Source: Prochlorococcus sp. AG-347-M15 (GTDB taxonomy: Bacteria; Cyanobacteriota; Cyanobacteriia; PCC-6307; Cyanobiaceae). From it: 42,313 nt of DNA. A program made the position numbers and the translations under genes. This document shows positions 1 through 10,996 of the stretch, one piece after another. The notes under the pieces were generated by a model, which was given only the letters and a program-made list of their open reading frames with translations, was not told the origin of the DNA and did not search any database. Each line of letters opens with the position of its first letter. Position 1 is the stretch's first letter. The DNA is taken from the NCBI GenBank assembly GCA_003281185.1, contig QCCS01000012.1, positions 1 to 42,313 of the forward strand. The letters run 5' to 3'.

Positions 1-3000
1 GTGTATAGGTTTGCTATACCCTTGCTTATTCTGATTAGACCCCTTGCATTTAAATCTTTTCTTAAAGTTCCGTTTATATCCAAATCTATTATCGAATCTA
101 AATCAGCTTTAACAATTTCAGAATATTGAAGTCTAAAGTCTGGACCAAGTTTTAATTTAAGATTATTAAAACTTAAATTATCCAAATAATTTGGCAAGGT
201 TTCTCCTAATAGAACAGAATTCAAAATTGTTTCATTTGAAATTATTTCAATATTCTTGTTCTTATTCCAGAAGAGTTCTGGCCAATCTTTTTTTACTTGT
301 TTTTGTTTATTTTTATCCTCTGCTTTATTCTTCTGATTATTACTATTAAAATTAATAAATCCATTATTAAGATCAAGATTTCCTCCCAAAACAGGATTCC
401 TAAATGATCCGCTTAAATCAATATCTGAATCTACTAAAAAATTTAAATTATCTGTTTTTATTTTAAATTTATCCGTTTTCAAATTGATCTCTGACTTTTC
501 AAAGTCATTTTGATTGTAAAAAGGTAAAGATCCTTCAATAAAAATATTTCCAGAATCTTTAGCTTTTGCCTCCAGACTCTTGATCTCTAAAGAATCAAAA
601 TCAAAAATAATAAGGCTGTTAATTTCTTGGATTATATTATTATAAAAATCAATTTCAGAATCTTTAATAACTATAAATCCATTTAATATAGGCTTATTTA
701 ATGTACCTTTTATAATCATCCTAATATTCAAGTCACCTTCTTTAAAGGTAAAGTATTCTCCTGCAAAAATATCAATTAACTCAATGAATTTATTATTACC
801 AATCAACCTTATATCTATGTTATCTGAATTGTTTATTGGTATAGAACCTTCAAGATTTATTGGGATATTTGAGTCATTTATCAGCAAGGAAAGATCAACA
901 TTAAAAATAGAGTTGTCAAATCCAATTTGTCCTTTATCAAAAAATATCTTGTTATTTTTTATTGATGCATTATTAGAAGAAATCTGACTAGTGAAAGATT
1001 TCGCATCAAGATTATAAAATAAATTAATATCCAACCCGCCCAAAAAATCTCTTGGTTGATTTAAAAAGATATTTGCAGCGCTTAATGGGAGTTTTTTAAT
1101 CTTTAAAGAACCTTTACCTCTTAATAAACCACCTTCTAAATCAATTGAGAATTCTTCTTTTTTGCCTTTGTAGTCATTTTTTGAGGTATTTAGGTAACCA
1201 TTTAATTTCGCTTTTAGACTATAGTTTAGAGGTCCATCTCCCTTAATAGTTAATCTTCCACTATATCGACTGCTAAACTTATTAAAATATTTTTGCAAAT
1301 CAAATTTCTCATCTGACGAATTATCATTTTTTATAAAGTTATTTATATAATCAATCCTCTCTTTAAAAGTATTATTATATTTATTTATTTCCAAATCATT
1401 CAAGACATTAGAATTACTAGTAGGTAAAACTTTTTTGTTGTCAAAATTAAAAATATCAACGGCGGTAAGGATTGTCCAACTCGTACTAATACTGTTGAAA
1501 TCTACATTAACAAAATTATTTTTATTAGAGTTATAGTCTATCCCAATCATTCCACCATCTATAGGATACAATGATGAGCTTACATAAAAAGAGTTATCTT
1601 TGAAGCTAAAATCAAATAATGAGTTTGCTAACTTTATATTTCCATATTTACCCAAACTCCAAGCAAATCTCCCATCAAAATAAGATTGGTCAGAAGATAT
1701 TGATCCTTCTCCATTGATAATTCCATTAATCCTATCAAATTGATTTTTACTTATAGATAATTCAAGCTGATCAAGAGGGAAATTATCAGCACTCCAAATA
1801 TAATTATTCTTTTCTTTAGTTATCCCTATGCTCCCCTTATTAGAGTTAAAAACTCTACTAAAATTTAAACTATCTAATTTAAGCCTAGAATCAAACTTTA
1901 CGGAGAGATATGAAGGGATTGTAGAGTAAGATCTATTTTTCATATTTAATATAAATTCATTATTGTCATTTTTAATATCTCCTTCCCATGTTTCTCTGAT
2001 CCGGATACCTTTGTAGTGGGGATAATCAATATTAAAGTTTATAGAAATATCAGGATCAGTAATCTCCCCTTTGAATTCTCCTTTAGCTGTAATAAAACCC
2101 CTTATATCATTTTTTCGAAAAATATTTAAATTTGATAATTGCGTTCTATTTATATTAAAACTTGAATTGATATTACCAAAATTAATGCCTCTTTTATCAA
2201 ACCAAAAAGGGATATTTCCTGATAATTTAATATCAGGATTTAAACTATCGATGTATCCAATGTTTCCATTTAAAGCAATATTGTTTGAAACTTTGTTTAA
2301 TGGAATATTTAGATTGAAATTTGAAGTTAAAGTTCCATAATTAAGATTCTTTGAATTTCCTATTAAGTTATTATCTTCGCAAACAAACTTAGTTAAATCC
2401 CCATTTATATTCTCTGAGAGATCATTGGGTTTGATAATAAATTTAGTTAAAGCAAATCTCCCTTTGCAAAATGTTTCATTTGATGATTTAAAAAATTTAA
2501 AGTTAGAGTTAAAAGCACCTTTCTTAAAAACAATTTTTCTACCACCAATTATATATTCAGAGTTCTCAAGATCTAATCTCTTAGAAAATAATTCCAGCCT
2601 TAAAAAGTCTTCATTCAACTTTCTATTAAATTTAAATTCTAAAAAACCTTTACCATAAAAATTAGATTTTATATTTGCAATAATTTGTCTATTACTGGAT
2701 TTATAAATAACATTACCCTTTACATTTGTTTCTAATCCTAAATTATTAAGCTTTAAAATTGAATATTTATTCAAATTAAAATTTAAGTCATAGTTTATTT
2801 TTGATTTGCTTATATTTCGTTTATTTAGAACAGGTTTATCCTTTTTAAAAAAATTTCTATTTATATTAATTTCAGCTTGCTCAGGTCTTATTTTTAAAAT
2901 CAATTTTTGATTTAAAAATGATTTTATAGGCATAATACCTACATATACATTCTTGGCTGTTATTGAAGAATTTACATTTTTTTTATCAATAATTTTTGAA

Positions 3001-3221
3001 TTCCCAAAAGAAATACCTAAAAATCTAATTCCGGAATAATCACCTAAAACAACACTTTTATCTAATAAATTTTCAATATTTTTCTCTATTTCTGATTTTC
3101 TAGAACTGTAAGATTCTCTTAAAAAAATATTTAAAAAATATGTGCCTAGAGTCCCTAGGGTGAAAAGCATCCCTAATAATAGAACTTTTGTAAATAAATT
3201 TAGAGATCTAATTTTTTTCAA
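1..3221 (-). CDS. TamB/DUF490-type translocation and assembly module protein, C-terminus cut by window edge
   Basis: The minus-strand frame entering from position 1 stays open where I translated it, at both ends, for about 1073 codons; its stop lies outside the window. The N-terminus has a lysine-rich start and one membrane segment at about residues 11-33, followed by a long, low-complexity beta-rich region rich in N, L, I and D. The last visible residues (LNARGLIRISKGIANLY) resemble the repetitive beta-strand part of TamB/DUF490 proteins. This family (cyanobacterial homologues of chloroplast TIC236) spans the periplasm and works with Omp85 proteins in outer-membrane assembly or lipid transfer. 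The start is uncertain: TTG at 3221 gives MKKIRS, and TTG at 3233 adds four residues. An in-frame stop lies just upstream. The family call is by overall character, not alignment. Confidence 0.7.
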   Translation of the reverse strand, partial: MKKIRSLNLFTKVLLLGMLFTLGTLGTYFLNIFLRESYSSRKSEIEKNIENLLDKSVVLGDYSGIRFLGISFGNSKIIDKKNVNSSITAKNVYVGIMPIKSFLNQKLILKIRPEQAEININRNFFKKDKPVLNKRNISKSKINYDLNFNLNKYSILKLNNLGLETNVKGNVIYKSSNRQIIANIKSNFYGKGFLEFKFNRKLNEDFLRLELFSKRLDLENSEYIIGGRKIVFKKGAFNSNFKFFKSSNETFCKGRFALTKFIIKPNDLSENINGDLTKFVCEDNNLIGNSKNLNYGTLTSNFNLNIPLNKVSNNIALNGNIGYIDSLNPDIKLSGNIPFWFDKRGINFGNINSSFNINRTQLSNLNIFRKNDIRGFITAKGEFKGEITDPDISINFNIDYPHYKGIRIRETWEGDIKNDNNEFILNMKNRSYSTIPSYLSVKFDSRLKLDSLNFSRVFNSNKGSIGITKEKNNYIWSADNFPLDQLELSISKNQFDRINGIINGEGSISSDQSYFDGRFAWSLGKYGNIKLANSLFDFSFKDNSFYVSSSLYPIDGGMIGIDYNSNKNNFVNVDFNSISTSWTILTAVDIFNFDNKKVLPTSNSNVLNDLEINKYNNTFKERIDYINNFIKNDNSSDEKFDLQKYFNKFSSRYSGRLTIKGDGPLNYSLKAKLNGYLNTSKNDYKGKKEEFSIDLEGGLLRGKGSLKIKKLPLSAANIFLNQPRDFLGGLDINLFYNLDAKSFTSQISSNNASIKNNKIFFDKGQIGFDNSIFNVDLSLLINDSNIPINLEGSIPINNSDNIDIRLIGNNKFIELIDIFAGEYFTFKEGDLNIRMIIKGTLNKPILNGFIVIKDSEIDFYNNIIQEINSLIIFDFDSLEIKSLEAKAKDSGNIFIEGSLPFYNQNDFEKSEINLKTDKFKIKTDNLNFLVDSDIDLSGSFRNPVLGGNLDLNNGFINFNSNNQKNKAEDKNKQKQVKKDWPELFWNKNKNIEIISNETILNSVLLGETLPNYLDNLSFNNLKLKLGPDFRLQYSEIVKADLDSIIDLDINGTLRKDLNARGLIRISKGIANLY

Positions 3222-3284
3222 GTTAGAACCCAAAATAGAGTAGGCTTACAAAATATAAGAAATTAATTAGGTCAAAGCCACTAA

Positions 3285-3728
3285 ATGTCTTTTTTTGAAC
3301 TATTAGAGAACACTCCCAAAATTTTTGGATTCTTTGGAATATTCCTCTTAATATTTACTTTAGTTGCTTTTATTTTTAATTTTGGGTTTAAATTCAGAAT
3401 AGTTGGAGCAACCATTTTCTCTTTATTACTCTCTTTAAGTAGTTGGGCATTTATACAAAGTTATAATGAAAACGTAGTAATAGAAGGTGCAAAATACCTC
3501 CCAATCGTTTATGACAATGGGTTTGATTTAGTTATTGCTAAAGCAGAGGATAACTTCAAAGAAGAATCGATTAAACCAACGTTAGAACAATTATCAGAAA
3601 ATCTAAAAAAAGGAAGCAGGTCAGGTGCGAATATAAAAATAAAAATAAGGAAACTTGAAAAAATTTCTGATGATGTTAGTAAGCCTGTGATAATTGGAGA
3701 AATTCAAAATAATGTAAAAATGAATTAG
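3285..3728 (+). CDS. Ycf51-like (DUF2518) membrane protein
   Basis: This 147-residue protein has two predicted membrane helices (about residues 13-33 and 37-57) in its first 60 residues, then a soluble, charged C-terminal domain containing EGAKYLPIVYDNGFDLVIAKAE. Size and layout fit the cyanobacterial/plastid Ycf51 (DUF2518) family, whose function is not known. The ATG at 3285 is about 50-60 bp from the divergent TamB-like start, so the two genes probably share a promoter region. A DUF4332-like gene begins 11 bp after its stop and is probably cotranscribed. The family name is from recall of the pattern; the membrane topology is directly visible. Confidence 0.6.
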   Translation: MSFFELLENTPKIFGFFGIFLLIFTLVAFIFNFGFKFRIVGATIFSLLLSLSSWAFIQSYNENVVIEGAKYLPIVYDNGFDLVIAKAEDNFKEESIKPTLEQLSENLKKGSRSGANIKIKIRKLEKISDDVSKPVIIGEIQNNVKMN

Positions 3729-3739
3729 TCATTAAAACA

Positions 3740-4147
3740 ATGAGGGGTAAAAACTTTTTAGATTTCTTACCAACAAACTTTCGACATGAGAAATCTTTTC
3801 TTATTAAAAACGATCTAAAGGACACTGAAAAACTGAGCAATCTTTCAGACATAGATATAAATGAGATTCAAATAAAATGTACACTCTGTACAAACAATAA
3901 TTTAAAAAAAATTAGAGCCATAGCAATTTTTAATAAAGAAATTGCAATTTCTCCATCGGAAGCATATCTACTCTTACATTGCGGTATCGGTTCAATTAAA
4001 TCATTATCACTATGTACACCCTATGAGTTAGAACGCAAAATTGGGAGATTAGAGAGAAGTCTCAGAGTTAAAACTGAAACTGAGGTAACTTTTTCCCTTT
4101 TGAAAATATGGATTAAGAAAGCCAAGCAAATCTATAAAACTATTTGA
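3740..4147 (+). CDS. DUF4332-like helix-hairpin-helix protein
   Basis: This is a 135-residue soluble protein. The segment AYLLLHCGIGSIKSLSLCTP followed by YELERKIGRLERSL has the helix-turn-helix spacing (L..GI.S...L...TP.EL..KI) of DUF4332 and related helix-hairpin-helix domains, which often contact DNA or other proteins. The N-terminal half has a CTLC pair but no complete metal site is evident. It follows the Ycf51-like gene by 11 bp on the same strand. No specific role can be assigned. Confidence 0.55.
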   Translation: MRGKNFLDFLPTNFRHEKSFLIKNDLKDTEKLSNLSDIDINEIQIKCTLCTNNNLKKIRAIAIFNKEIAISPSEAYLLLHCGIGSIKSLSLCTPYELERKIGRLERSLRVKTETEVTFSLLKIWIKKAKQIYKTI

Positions 4148-4193
4148 AATCTTGGTTAAAAAAAATTTTTAATGTAGAATTTAGAAAAAATTA

Positions 4194-4463
4194 ATGATAA
4201 TGAAATCTTTTTTATTTTTTTTGTTTGTACTAGCCACTTCTTTTCCTGTATTTGGTCAATCGAATTTATTAGAAAGTGTAAAAAAGAATCCAAGCGAAGC
4301 TATTAAAATATGCAATAAGTTTAGAGAGTTTAATTCAAATGGTATATCCGCTAATTCAGAAAAGGCTATACAGTATGTATCAAACATAAAAAAGTTAACT
4401 CCCGTTAATGCAGAAATCTTTTCTATTTACGTCATTGGGCTGCATTGTCCAGACATTATCTAA
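4194..4463 (+). CDS. small secreted hypothetical protein
   Basis: This 89-residue product has a clear signal peptide: a lysine, a hydrophobic stretch (FLFFLFVLATSFPVFG) and a likely cleavage site before QSN at about residue 22. The mature part is about 67 residues with two cysteines, one in KICNKF and one in the C-terminal GLHCPDII, which could form a disulfide in the periplasm. The start may be ATG 4194 or ATG 4200 in the same frame; the second gives MKSFLF, a more usual signal-peptide start. It precedes the CocE-like hydrolase by 8 bp. I do not recognise the family. Confidence 0.6.
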   Translation: MIMKSFLFFLFVLATSFPVFGQSNLLESVKKNPSEAIKICNKFREFNSNGISANSEKAIQYVSNIKKLTPVNAEIFSIYVIGLHCPDII

Positions 4464-4471
4464 AATCCTAA

Positions 4472-6052
4472 ATGTCTGGTTCAAGATGGTTTGACCATTC
4501 TCTAGTACTTAGAGATGGAGTAAGACTTATATCAAGAATCTGGTTGCCTAATAGTAATGGGCCATGGCCTGCATTATTGATGAGACAACCTTATGGTAGG
4601 GAAATAGCTTCAACTATTACATATCATCACCCTGAATGGTGGACCTCTAAAGGGTATATGGTAATAATTCAAGATGTAAGAGGAATGGGATCTTCTGAAG
4701 GAGTTTTTAATGGATTCAAGCAAGAAGCAAGCGATACTTCTGAAACACATGAATGGGTAAGGTCTCTAAAAGAATGTAATGGGAAACTTGGCTTATATGG
4801 TTTTTCATATCAAGGATTTACTCAACTAACTGGTGAATTCAATTCAAAGCCACCCGATTGTTTATCTCCAGCAATGACTGGGGTGAATATTAAGGATCAT
4901 TGGTGCTCGGATGGAGGAGCTTATTGGTGGCATAACAATATTGCATGGGGACTTCAAATCGCAGCACTAAAAATGAAAAGAGAAAATAATTTGTTTGAAT
5001 GGGGAAAGATCAGATTAGCTTTAGAAAATAAAAGTTATTTAAGAGAAGGAATTGATATTTTAAAAAAATATGATCCTAATAGCTTTGCTTTGGAATGGCT
5101 TAAAAATTTAAATAATGATTATCCCTTTAAAGAATTCAAGCCAATTTCAACATGGATCAAACAACCTATGTTAATTATTGGAGGACTTTGGGATCCACAT
5201 CTAAAAGGTGCCTTTGATCTTTATGAAAAATCTAAAGAAGCTGGCGGTAGTCCAGAGATTATTATTGGGGATGCGACACATCTAAATTGGTGGGAGGGAT
5301 CACAAGAATCCTTATTAAAATTTTTTAATAAACATCTAAAATCAAATAAAGAATTTAGTTCTAAGAATTCAAAAAGCGAGAAAAAAATATGGAATATTTC
5401 ATTAAATAAATGGGAAGAATTAGATAATAAATTTTATCCTGATTTTGTTTTTGGGCTCAAAAGCGATGGCACAGCAAATGTAAATTTTGAAGATGGAAGT
5501 CTGACAAAAAATTCAAAAGGATCAGGATGGTTCACAATTGTTAATGACCCATGGAGACCTACTCCATCTGAGGGTGGTCATTTAGGTCCCAATCCAGGAA
5601 AGTTTAATAGAAATATTATTGATAAACGACTGGATGTAGGTGTTTTTCAAACCAATTCTTTTGAAGAGGATCAATATTTAAGAGGAGTTCCCATATTAGA
5701 AATCCAAGTAAAAAGTGATCAGCCCAATTTCGATATCTGCCTCGCTTTATCTTTAGTTGAAGAAGGTAATGAAAAGGTGAATCAATTTTCAACAGGATTC
5801 TTAAGGGTTAAAAACTCCAAAACAAGTGAAGAATGCATTTATCAAATAACAATGCAGCCAACAAATATTTGTTTGATTAAAGATAGCAAGCTTCGCTTAT
5901 CTATATCTGCAGCAGCTTATCCTGCTATTGGAGTCAATCCTGGATTTGGGGAGGGAAATGTTGGAGCCCCTTCAGCAAATCATAGAGTTAATACTCTAAA
6001 TTTTAACCTTAATAGATCATTTATGAAAATGACCCCTTTTTTTTATAAATAA
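4472..6052 (+). CDS. CocE/NonD family serine hydrolase
   Basis: This 526-residue protein belongs to the X-Pro dipeptidyl-peptidase S15/CocE family. The N-terminal alpha/beta-hydrolase domain carries the nucleophile in GFSYQG (Ser112), the acid in LWDPH (Asp241) and the histidine in DATHLNWW (His270), so the triad is complete. The C-terminal half (about residue 310 on) is the family's jelly-roll domain, with typical phrases such as DVGVFQTNSFEED, RGVPILEIQV and LRLSISAAAYP. Family members cleave esters or amides, such as cocaine esterase, glutaryl-acylases and X-Pro peptides; the substrate here is unknown. No signal peptide is seen. It follows the small secreted gene by 8 bp and precedes glgB by 52 bp. 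Confidence 0.85.
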   Translation: MSGSRWFDHSLVLRDGVRLISRIWLPNSNGPWPALLMRQPYGREIASTITYHHPEWWTSKGYMVIIQDVRGMGSSEGVFNGFKQEASDTSETHEWVRSLKECNGKLGLYGFSYQGFTQLTGEFNSKPPDCLSPAMTGVNIKDHWCSDGGAYWWHNNIAWGLQIAALKMKRENNLFEWGKIRLALENKSYLREGIDILKKYDPNSFALEWLKNLNNDYPFKEFKPISTWIKQPMLIIGGLWDPHLKGAFDLYEKSKEAGGSPEIIIGDATHLNWWEGSQESLLKFFNKHLKSNKEFSSKNSKSEKKIWNISLNKWEELDNKFYPDFVFGLKSDGTANVNFEDGSLTKNSKGSGWFTIVNDPWRPTPSEGGHLGPNPGKFNRNIIDKRLDVGVFQTNSFEEDQYLRGVPILEIQVKSDQPNFDICLALSLVEEGNEKVNQFSTGFLRVKNSKTSEECIYQITMQPTNICLIKDSKLRLSISAAAYPAIGVNPGFGEGNVGAPSANHRVNTLNFNLNRSFMKMTPFFYK

Positions 6053-6104
6053 TTATTTTTTTGGTTAATCATTTGATATTATTAATCCTTAATATCTACC
6101 AGTC

Positions 6105-8369
6105 ATGATCGAGACAATTCAAGCAGACTGGATTAAATCAGAAGCTATCAACCTAGAAAATTGTTGCAATGATAATCCATTAAAAATATTAGGTCCTCAT
6201 TTTTATGAAGAACAATGGGTAATAAGGGTATGGATGCCTGAAGCCGACGAAGTTAAAATAAAATTTAAAAACAATACCTATAAAGCGGAAAGCATCAACC
6301 ATAAATGGCTTTTTGAAGCTATCCTGCCTGAAAATCCAAATCATAATTACGAAATAAATATTTCACGAGGAGGGACCACACATACACAACATGACCCCTG
6401 GTCATATAGAGAAGAGTGGATGGGAGAAGTTGATAGACATCTTTTTGCAGAAGGTAATCATCATCACATATGGGAAAAAATGGGAGCACATCTCATTGAA
6501 GAAAAGAATCAAAAAGGAGTCATGTTTTGCATTTGGGCTCCAAATGCAAAATCAATCTCGATAATTGGAGATATAAATTCTTGGGATGGAAGACATCATC
6601 CAATGCAAAAAAGATTAGGGGGAATTTGGGAACTATTCATGCCAAAAATGCAGGAGGGCGACACATATAAATACGAAATAAGAACGCAACAAGGTCATAT
6701 ATATGAGAAAGCTGATCCATATGGTTTCCTTCATGAAATCAGACCTCAAAATGGTTCAATAGTTTCAAAATTGAAAAACTTTAATTGGAACGATAGTTCT
6801 TGGATTTCAAATAGAGATTCTTCTAGTCAAATTAACAAGCCAATTTCAGTTTATGAAATGCATTTAGGAAGTTGGCTCCACGAATCAACAGATAATAAAT
6901 ATCTGGAGGACAATGGTGAACCAAGAGCCGCAGTGCCTGCAGCCGATTTAAAACCTGGAACAAGATTATTAACTTATCCAGAAATTACCAAGAAACTCAT
7001 CCCTTACGTAAAAGAGAGAGGATTTACTCATATTGAACTAATGCCAATATCTGAACATCCTTTCGATGGTTCATGGGGATACCAAGTTACAGGCTGGTAT
7101 GCGCCAACAAGTAGATTTGGCACTCCAAATGAATTTAGAGAGTTTGTAAATAAATGTCATGAAGAGGGAATAGGCGTAATTCTTGATTGGGTGCCTGGTC
7201 ATTTTCCAAAAGATAAGCATGGTTTAGCATTTTTTGATGGTTGCCATCTTTATGAACATGGAGATTCACGAATAGGTGAACACAAAGAATGGGGAACCCT
7301 AATCTTTAATTACAGCAGAAACGAAGTAAGAAATTTCTTAGTAGCCAACCTCGTTTATTGGTTTGAAGAGTTTCATATTGATGGCATAAGAGTAGATGCT
7401 GTAGCTTCAATGCTTTACAGAGATTATCTACGTCCAGATGGAGAATGGATACCCAATGAAAATGGTGGGAATGAAAATATAGAAGCAGTTAAATTTCTTC
7501 AACAGGCTAATCATGTACTCTTCCAACACTTCCCAGGTGCACTTTCTATTGCAGAAGAATCAACAACTTGGCCAATGGTAACCAAACCAACTGACATGGG
7601 AGGACTAGGGTTTAATTTGAAATGGAATATGGGTTGGATGCACGATATGCTCGACTATTTTGAGATAGATCCCTGGTTTAGGCAATTCCATCAAAATAGT
7701 GTAACTTTCTCAATTACATATAACTATACAGAGAACTTTATGCTTGCACTTAGTCATGATGAGGTTGTTCATGGGAAAAGTCATCTTTTACATAAAATGC
7801 CTGGCGATGACTGGAAGAAATATGCAAATACTCGAGCTTTACTAACTTATATGTGGACCCACCCTGGTAAAAAAACGATATTTATGGGAATGGAATTTGG
7901 GCAAAGACAAGAATGGAATGTTTGGGATGATCTGCAATGGGAGTTACTAGAATATGAGCCTCATAAAGGTATCAGGAACTTGATTGATGATCTAAACGTT
8001 CTTTATAAAAATGAACCTGCATTATGGAAAAATGACTTTGACCCTTATGGATTCCAATGGATTGATTGTAATGACAAATCTAATTCGGTTATAAGTTTCA
8101 TGAGAAGAGAAAACGATACCAATGAGTGGCTCGTTGTTGTTGCTAACTTTACACCTAATACTCATGGATCATACAAAGTAGGTGTTCCTGTTGAAGGATT
8201 CTATAAAGAAATATTTAATTCAGATGGTTCTAGATACGGGGGCAGTAACAAAGGAAATATGGGTGGTAAAGAAACTATAAATTACAATATTCATGATTAT
8301 CAAAATGCTCTAGAACTTGCTTTGCCCCCATTAAGTGTGAGTATCTTCAAACATCAATCAAAAAAATAA
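6105..8369 (+). CDS. glgB: 1,4-alpha-glucan branching enzyme
   Basis: GlgB cuts alpha-1,4-glucan chains and re-attaches them by alpha-1,6 bonds, making branched glycogen in the cytoplasm. The 754-residue protein has a long N-terminal N1 domain, a CBM48-type domain (about 135-225, with [18 protein letters not shown]), a GH13 barrel and a C-terminal beta domain. Catalytic residues are visible: nucleophile Asp431 in [15 protein letters not shown], acid/base Glu484 in [10 protein letters not shown], and Asp552 in [10 protein letters not shown]. Length is normal for long-form cyanobacterial GlgB. hemE follows on the same strand after about 117 bp. Confidence 0.97.
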   Translation: MIETIQADWIKSEAINLENCCNDNPLKILGPHFYEEQWVIRVWMPEADEVKIKFKNNTYKAESINHKWLFEAILPENPNHNYEINISRGGTTHTQHDPWSYREEWMGEVDRHLFAEGNHHHIWEKMGAHLIEEKNQKGVMFCIWAPNAKSISIIGDINSWDGRHHPMQKRLGGIWELFMPKMQEGDTYKYEIRTQQGHIYEKADPYGFLHEIRPQNGSIVSKLKNFNWNDSSWISNRDSSSQINKPISVYEMHLGSWLHESTDNKYLEDNGEPRAAVPAADLKPGTRLLTYPEITKKLIPYVKERGFTHIELMPISEHPFDGSWGYQVTGWYAPTSRFGTPNEFREFVNKCHEEGIGVILDWVPGHFPKDKHGLAFFDGCHLYEHGDSRIGEHKEWGTLIFNYSRNEVRNFLVANLVYWFEEFHIDGIRVDAVASMLYRDYLRPDGEWIPNENGGNENIEAVKFLQQANHVLFQHFPGALSIAEESTTWPMVTKPTDMGGLGFNLKWNMGWMHDMLDYFEIDPWFRQFHQNSVTFSITYNYTENFMLALSHDEVVHGKSHLLHKMPGDDWKKYANTRALLTYMWTHPGKKTIFMGMEFGQRQEWNVWDDLQWELLEYEPHKGIRNLIDDLNVLYKNEPALWKNDFDPYGFQWIDCNDKSNSVISFMRRENDTNEWLVVVANFTPNTHGSYKVGVPVEGFYKEIFNSDGSRYGGSNKGNMGGKETINYNIHDYQNALELALPPLSVSIFKHQSKK

Positions 8370-8485
8370 GAAGGCTCATTTAACTTAGTGCTTCATATAA
8401 ATGTTCACATAACGCTTTTGCTCTGCTTTACATTGTAAGATTTTTAAGTTGGATTTTAATTTTTTTAAAAATATCGAATTGAAAA

Positions 8486-9526
8486 ATGGGTCAAGATTTA
8501 CCACTTCTACTATCTGCCGCACTAGGTAAAAAAGTAAATAGGCCTCCAGTATGGATGATGAGGCAAGCAGGAAGATATATGAAAATCTATAGAGATTTAA
8601 GGGAGCGTTACCCAAGCTTTAGAGAGAGGTCTGAGAATCCAGAACTATCATATGAGATTTCAATGCAACCTTTTCATGCTTTCAAACCGGATGGTGTGAT
8701 CCTTTTTTCAGATATTCTCACACCTCTTCCAGGAATGGGAATAAATTTTGAAATAATAGAAAGTAAAGGTCCAATTATTGAGGACCCAATAAGAACCCTT
8801 AATCAGGTAGAAAATTTAAAAGAATTAAATCCAAGTGAGAGTTTAGATTTTGTTGGACAAGTTCTTACTTCACTAAAAAAAGATGTGAATAATGAGGCGA
8901 CAGTTTTAGGTTTTGTCGGCGCACCTTGGACTCTTGCTGCATATGTAGTTGAAGGTAAAAGCAGTAAAAATTATTCTTTAATAAAATCAATGGCTTTTAA
9001 TGAACCAGATTTACTTCATAAACTTCTTAATCATTTTGCAAAATCTATTGGTGAATATCTTAAGTATCAAATAAAATCTGGAGCGCAAGTAGTACAAATT
9101 TTTGATTCATGGGCAGGCCAACTAAGTCCACAAGATTATGATATCTTTGCTGGGCCGTATCAAAAAAAAGTTATTGAAATTGTAAAATCGGAATACCCTG
9201 AAACACCGATAATTCTTTACATTTCAGGAAGTGCTGGGGTGCTGGAAAGAATGGCAAAAACTGGAGTAGATATAATCTCATTAGACTGGACAGTAGATAT
9301 TGAAGAGGCTTGCAAAAGAATCCCAAGGGGAATTGGAATTCAAGGTAATGTTGACCCTGGCATTTTATTCGGAAACAAAGAATCAATAAAAGAAAGGATA
9401 GATAATACTTTCAATAAAATTAAAGACAAGAAGTATATTCTTAATTTGGGTCATGGGATTTTACCTGGGACTCCAGAAGAAAATGCTCAAACATTTTTTG
9501 AACATGGGAAAAAACTCACTTACTAG
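8486..9526 (+). CDS. hemE: uroporphyrinogen decarboxylase
   Basis: HemE removes four acetate carboxyls from uroporphyrinogen III to give coproporphyrinogen III, on the path to haem and chlorophyll. The 346-residue protein has the N-terminal signature [14 protein letters not shown] (from residue 19), the catalytic aspartate in [14 protein letters not shown] (Asp76), the second signature [16 protein letters not shown], and the C-terminal [15 protein letters not shown]. Length is normal. The next gene starts 8 bp after its stop, which suggests cotranscription. Confidence 0.97.
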   Translation: MGQDLPLLLSAALGKKVNRPPVWMMRQAGRYMKIYRDLRERYPSFRERSENPELSYEISMQPFHAFKPDGVILFSDILTPLPGMGINFEIIESKGPIIEDPIRTLNQVENLKELNPSESLDFVGQVLTSLKKDVNNEATVLGFVGAPWTLAAYVVEGKSSKNYSLIKSMAFNEPDLLHKLLNHFAKSIGEYLKYQIKSGAQVVQIFDSWAGQLSPQDYDIFAGPYQKKVIEIVKSEYPETPIILYISGSAGVLERMAKTGVDIISLDWTVDIEEACKRIPRGIGIQGNVDPGILFGNKESIKERIDNTFNKIKDKKYILNLGHGILPGTPEENAQTFFEHGKKLTY

Positions 9527-9534
9527 TCAAAGTC

Positions 9535-10518
9535 TTGGGATATAAAAACTTATTAATAACAGGCGCTAATGGATGTGTTGGCCAATATTTAGTTGATTGG
9601 TTTTTGAAAAACACAAAATTTAGGCTTTATCTCATGGTAAGAGACAAAAGTAAATTACCAATTTCTGTTCAAGAAAATAAAAAAGTCAAGTTAATAGTGT
9701 GCGATATCAGGGAATCAAATAGGTATAAAAAGGAAATTAGTCAAATTAATTACCTAATACATACTGCTACAGCTTGGGGAGATCCAAAAAGAGCCTATGA
9801 AGTAAATGTGAAAGCTTTTGAAGAATTACTTGAAATGCTTGATATTGAAAAGTTAGAAAAGATTATTTATTTTTCAACAGCTAGTATTCTTGATGCCCAA
9901 ACAGAATTAATGAGGGAATCATTGATTTATGGAACAGAGTACATTCAAACAAAATATGAATGTTTCCAGAGACTTAGAGAAAGCTCATTTGCAGAAAAAA
10001 CATTCGCTGTTTTCCCTACCTTGGTTTTTGGAGGGAATCTTGGGAAAAAAAGTAAATATCCTGTGAGTTATTTAACTAGTGGATTGAAAGAAATTGGGAA
10101 ATGGCTTTGGTTAGCAAGATTTTTAAAACTCGATTCTAAATTTCACTTTATACACGCAAATGATATCGCCCAGATTTGCGGTTTTCTAATTAAAAATCAT
10201 AAAAAAGAGCAATACAAAGGCTTTAGAAAATTTGTGCTTGGTCAAAAATTTATTTCAATTGATGATGCCATAATTACACTTTTAAAGAAACATAATATGA
10301 GGAGATTTTTTGCGATACCGCTTACAAAAAAAATTCTAAAAATATTATTAAGAATTCTCCCCATCCAAAGTACTCCTTGGGATAGCTTCAGTATTAAAAA
10401 ATATGACTTTAATCATGTGACCATCACTAATCCTGAGACTTTTAAACTTAAAAGTTATGCCAAGTCACTTAATGATATTTTAAGGTTATCAAAGTTACCA
10501 AGCTGTAATAACAATTAA
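9535..10518 (+). CDS. NAD(P)-dependent epimerase/dehydratase (extended SDR)
   Basis: This 327-residue Rossmann protein has the glycine motif GANGCVG (residues 10-16), the STAS strand end at about 114-117 and a YxxxK pair, Tyr136-Lys140 in YIQTK, as in extended short-chain dehydrogenases. The central HFIHANDIAQICGFLI matches the domain after the active site of nucleoside-diphosphate-sugar epimerases and sterol/flavonoid reductases. The substrate cannot be read from the sequence. Translation starts at TTG 9535, 8 bp after hemE; no in-frame ATG is near. petE lies 60 bp downstream. Confidence 0.85.
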   Translation: MGYKNLLITGANGCVGQYLVDWFLKNTKFRLYLMVRDKSKLPISVQENKKVKLIVCDIRESNRYKKEISQINYLIHTATAWGDPKRAYEVNVKAFEELLEMLDIEKLEKIIYFSTASILDAQTELMRESLIYGTEYIQTKYECFQRLRESSFAEKTFAVFPTLVFGGNLGKKSKYPVSYLTSGLKEIGKWLWLARFLKLDSKFHFIHANDIAQICGFLIKNHKKEQYKGFRKFVLGQKFISIDDAIITLLKKHNMRRFFAIPLTKKILKILLRILPIQSTPWDSFSIKKYDFNHVTITNPETFKLKSYAKSLNDILRLSKLPSCNNN

Positions 10519-10578
10519 AATTCTCGCAGTTAGGTTACCAAAGCCTTGTAATATGTATAGATAAGCAAATTTTTTATT

Positions 10579-10929
10579 ATGTTACGTTCAATCTTTGCAG
10601 GGTTATTTGCAATAGTTTTAACTCTAGGTCTAGGTATTTCATCAGTTTCAGCTAAGACTGTTGAAGTAAAACTTGGAACAGATGCTGGAATGCTTGCATT
10701 TGAACCAAGTACAGTAACCATTAGCGCTGGTGATACAGTTAAATTCGTCAATAATAAACTTGCACCTCACAATGCTGTTTTTGATGGGCATGAAGAATTA
10801 AGTCATGCGGACCTAGCTTTTGCTCCAGGAGAGTCTTGGGAAGAAACATTTGATACTGCTGGAACTTATGATTACTATTGCGAGCCACACAGAGGCGCTG
10901 GAATGGTAGGTAAAGTTATTGTTGAATAA
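10579..10929 (+). CDS. petE: plastocyanin precursor
   Basis: This is the copper electron carrier between cytochrome b6f and photosystem I in the thylakoid lumen. The 116-residue precursor has a signal peptide ending at about residue 25 (SSVSA before KTVEV). Copper ligands His64 (APHNAVFDG), Cys101, His104 and Met109 ([11 protein letters not shown]) are all present. It has its own 60-bp upstream region with an AT-rich TATGTATAGAT stretch that could serve as a -10 element. clpB follows after about 65 bp. Confidence 0.97.
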   Translation: MLRSIFAGLFAIVLTLGLGISSVSAKTVEVKLGTDAGMLAFEPSTVTISAGDTVKFVNNKLAPHNAVFDGHEELSHADLAFAPGESWEETFDTAGTYDYYCEPHRGAGMVGKVIVE

Positions 10930-10996
10930 ATCTCCTAAATAGTTAAACACGCTTTTTGACTTTATATTTATTACGGTCATACCCAAATTTTGATTG

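Noticed and set aside
784..2658. Plus-strand open frames within the first 3 kb
   Set aside because: They are antisense to the continuous TamB-like minus-strand frame and show no family features.
8385..8615. 76-codon minus-strand frame before hemE
   Set aside because: It overlaps the well-supported hemE N-terminus and has no recognisable features.
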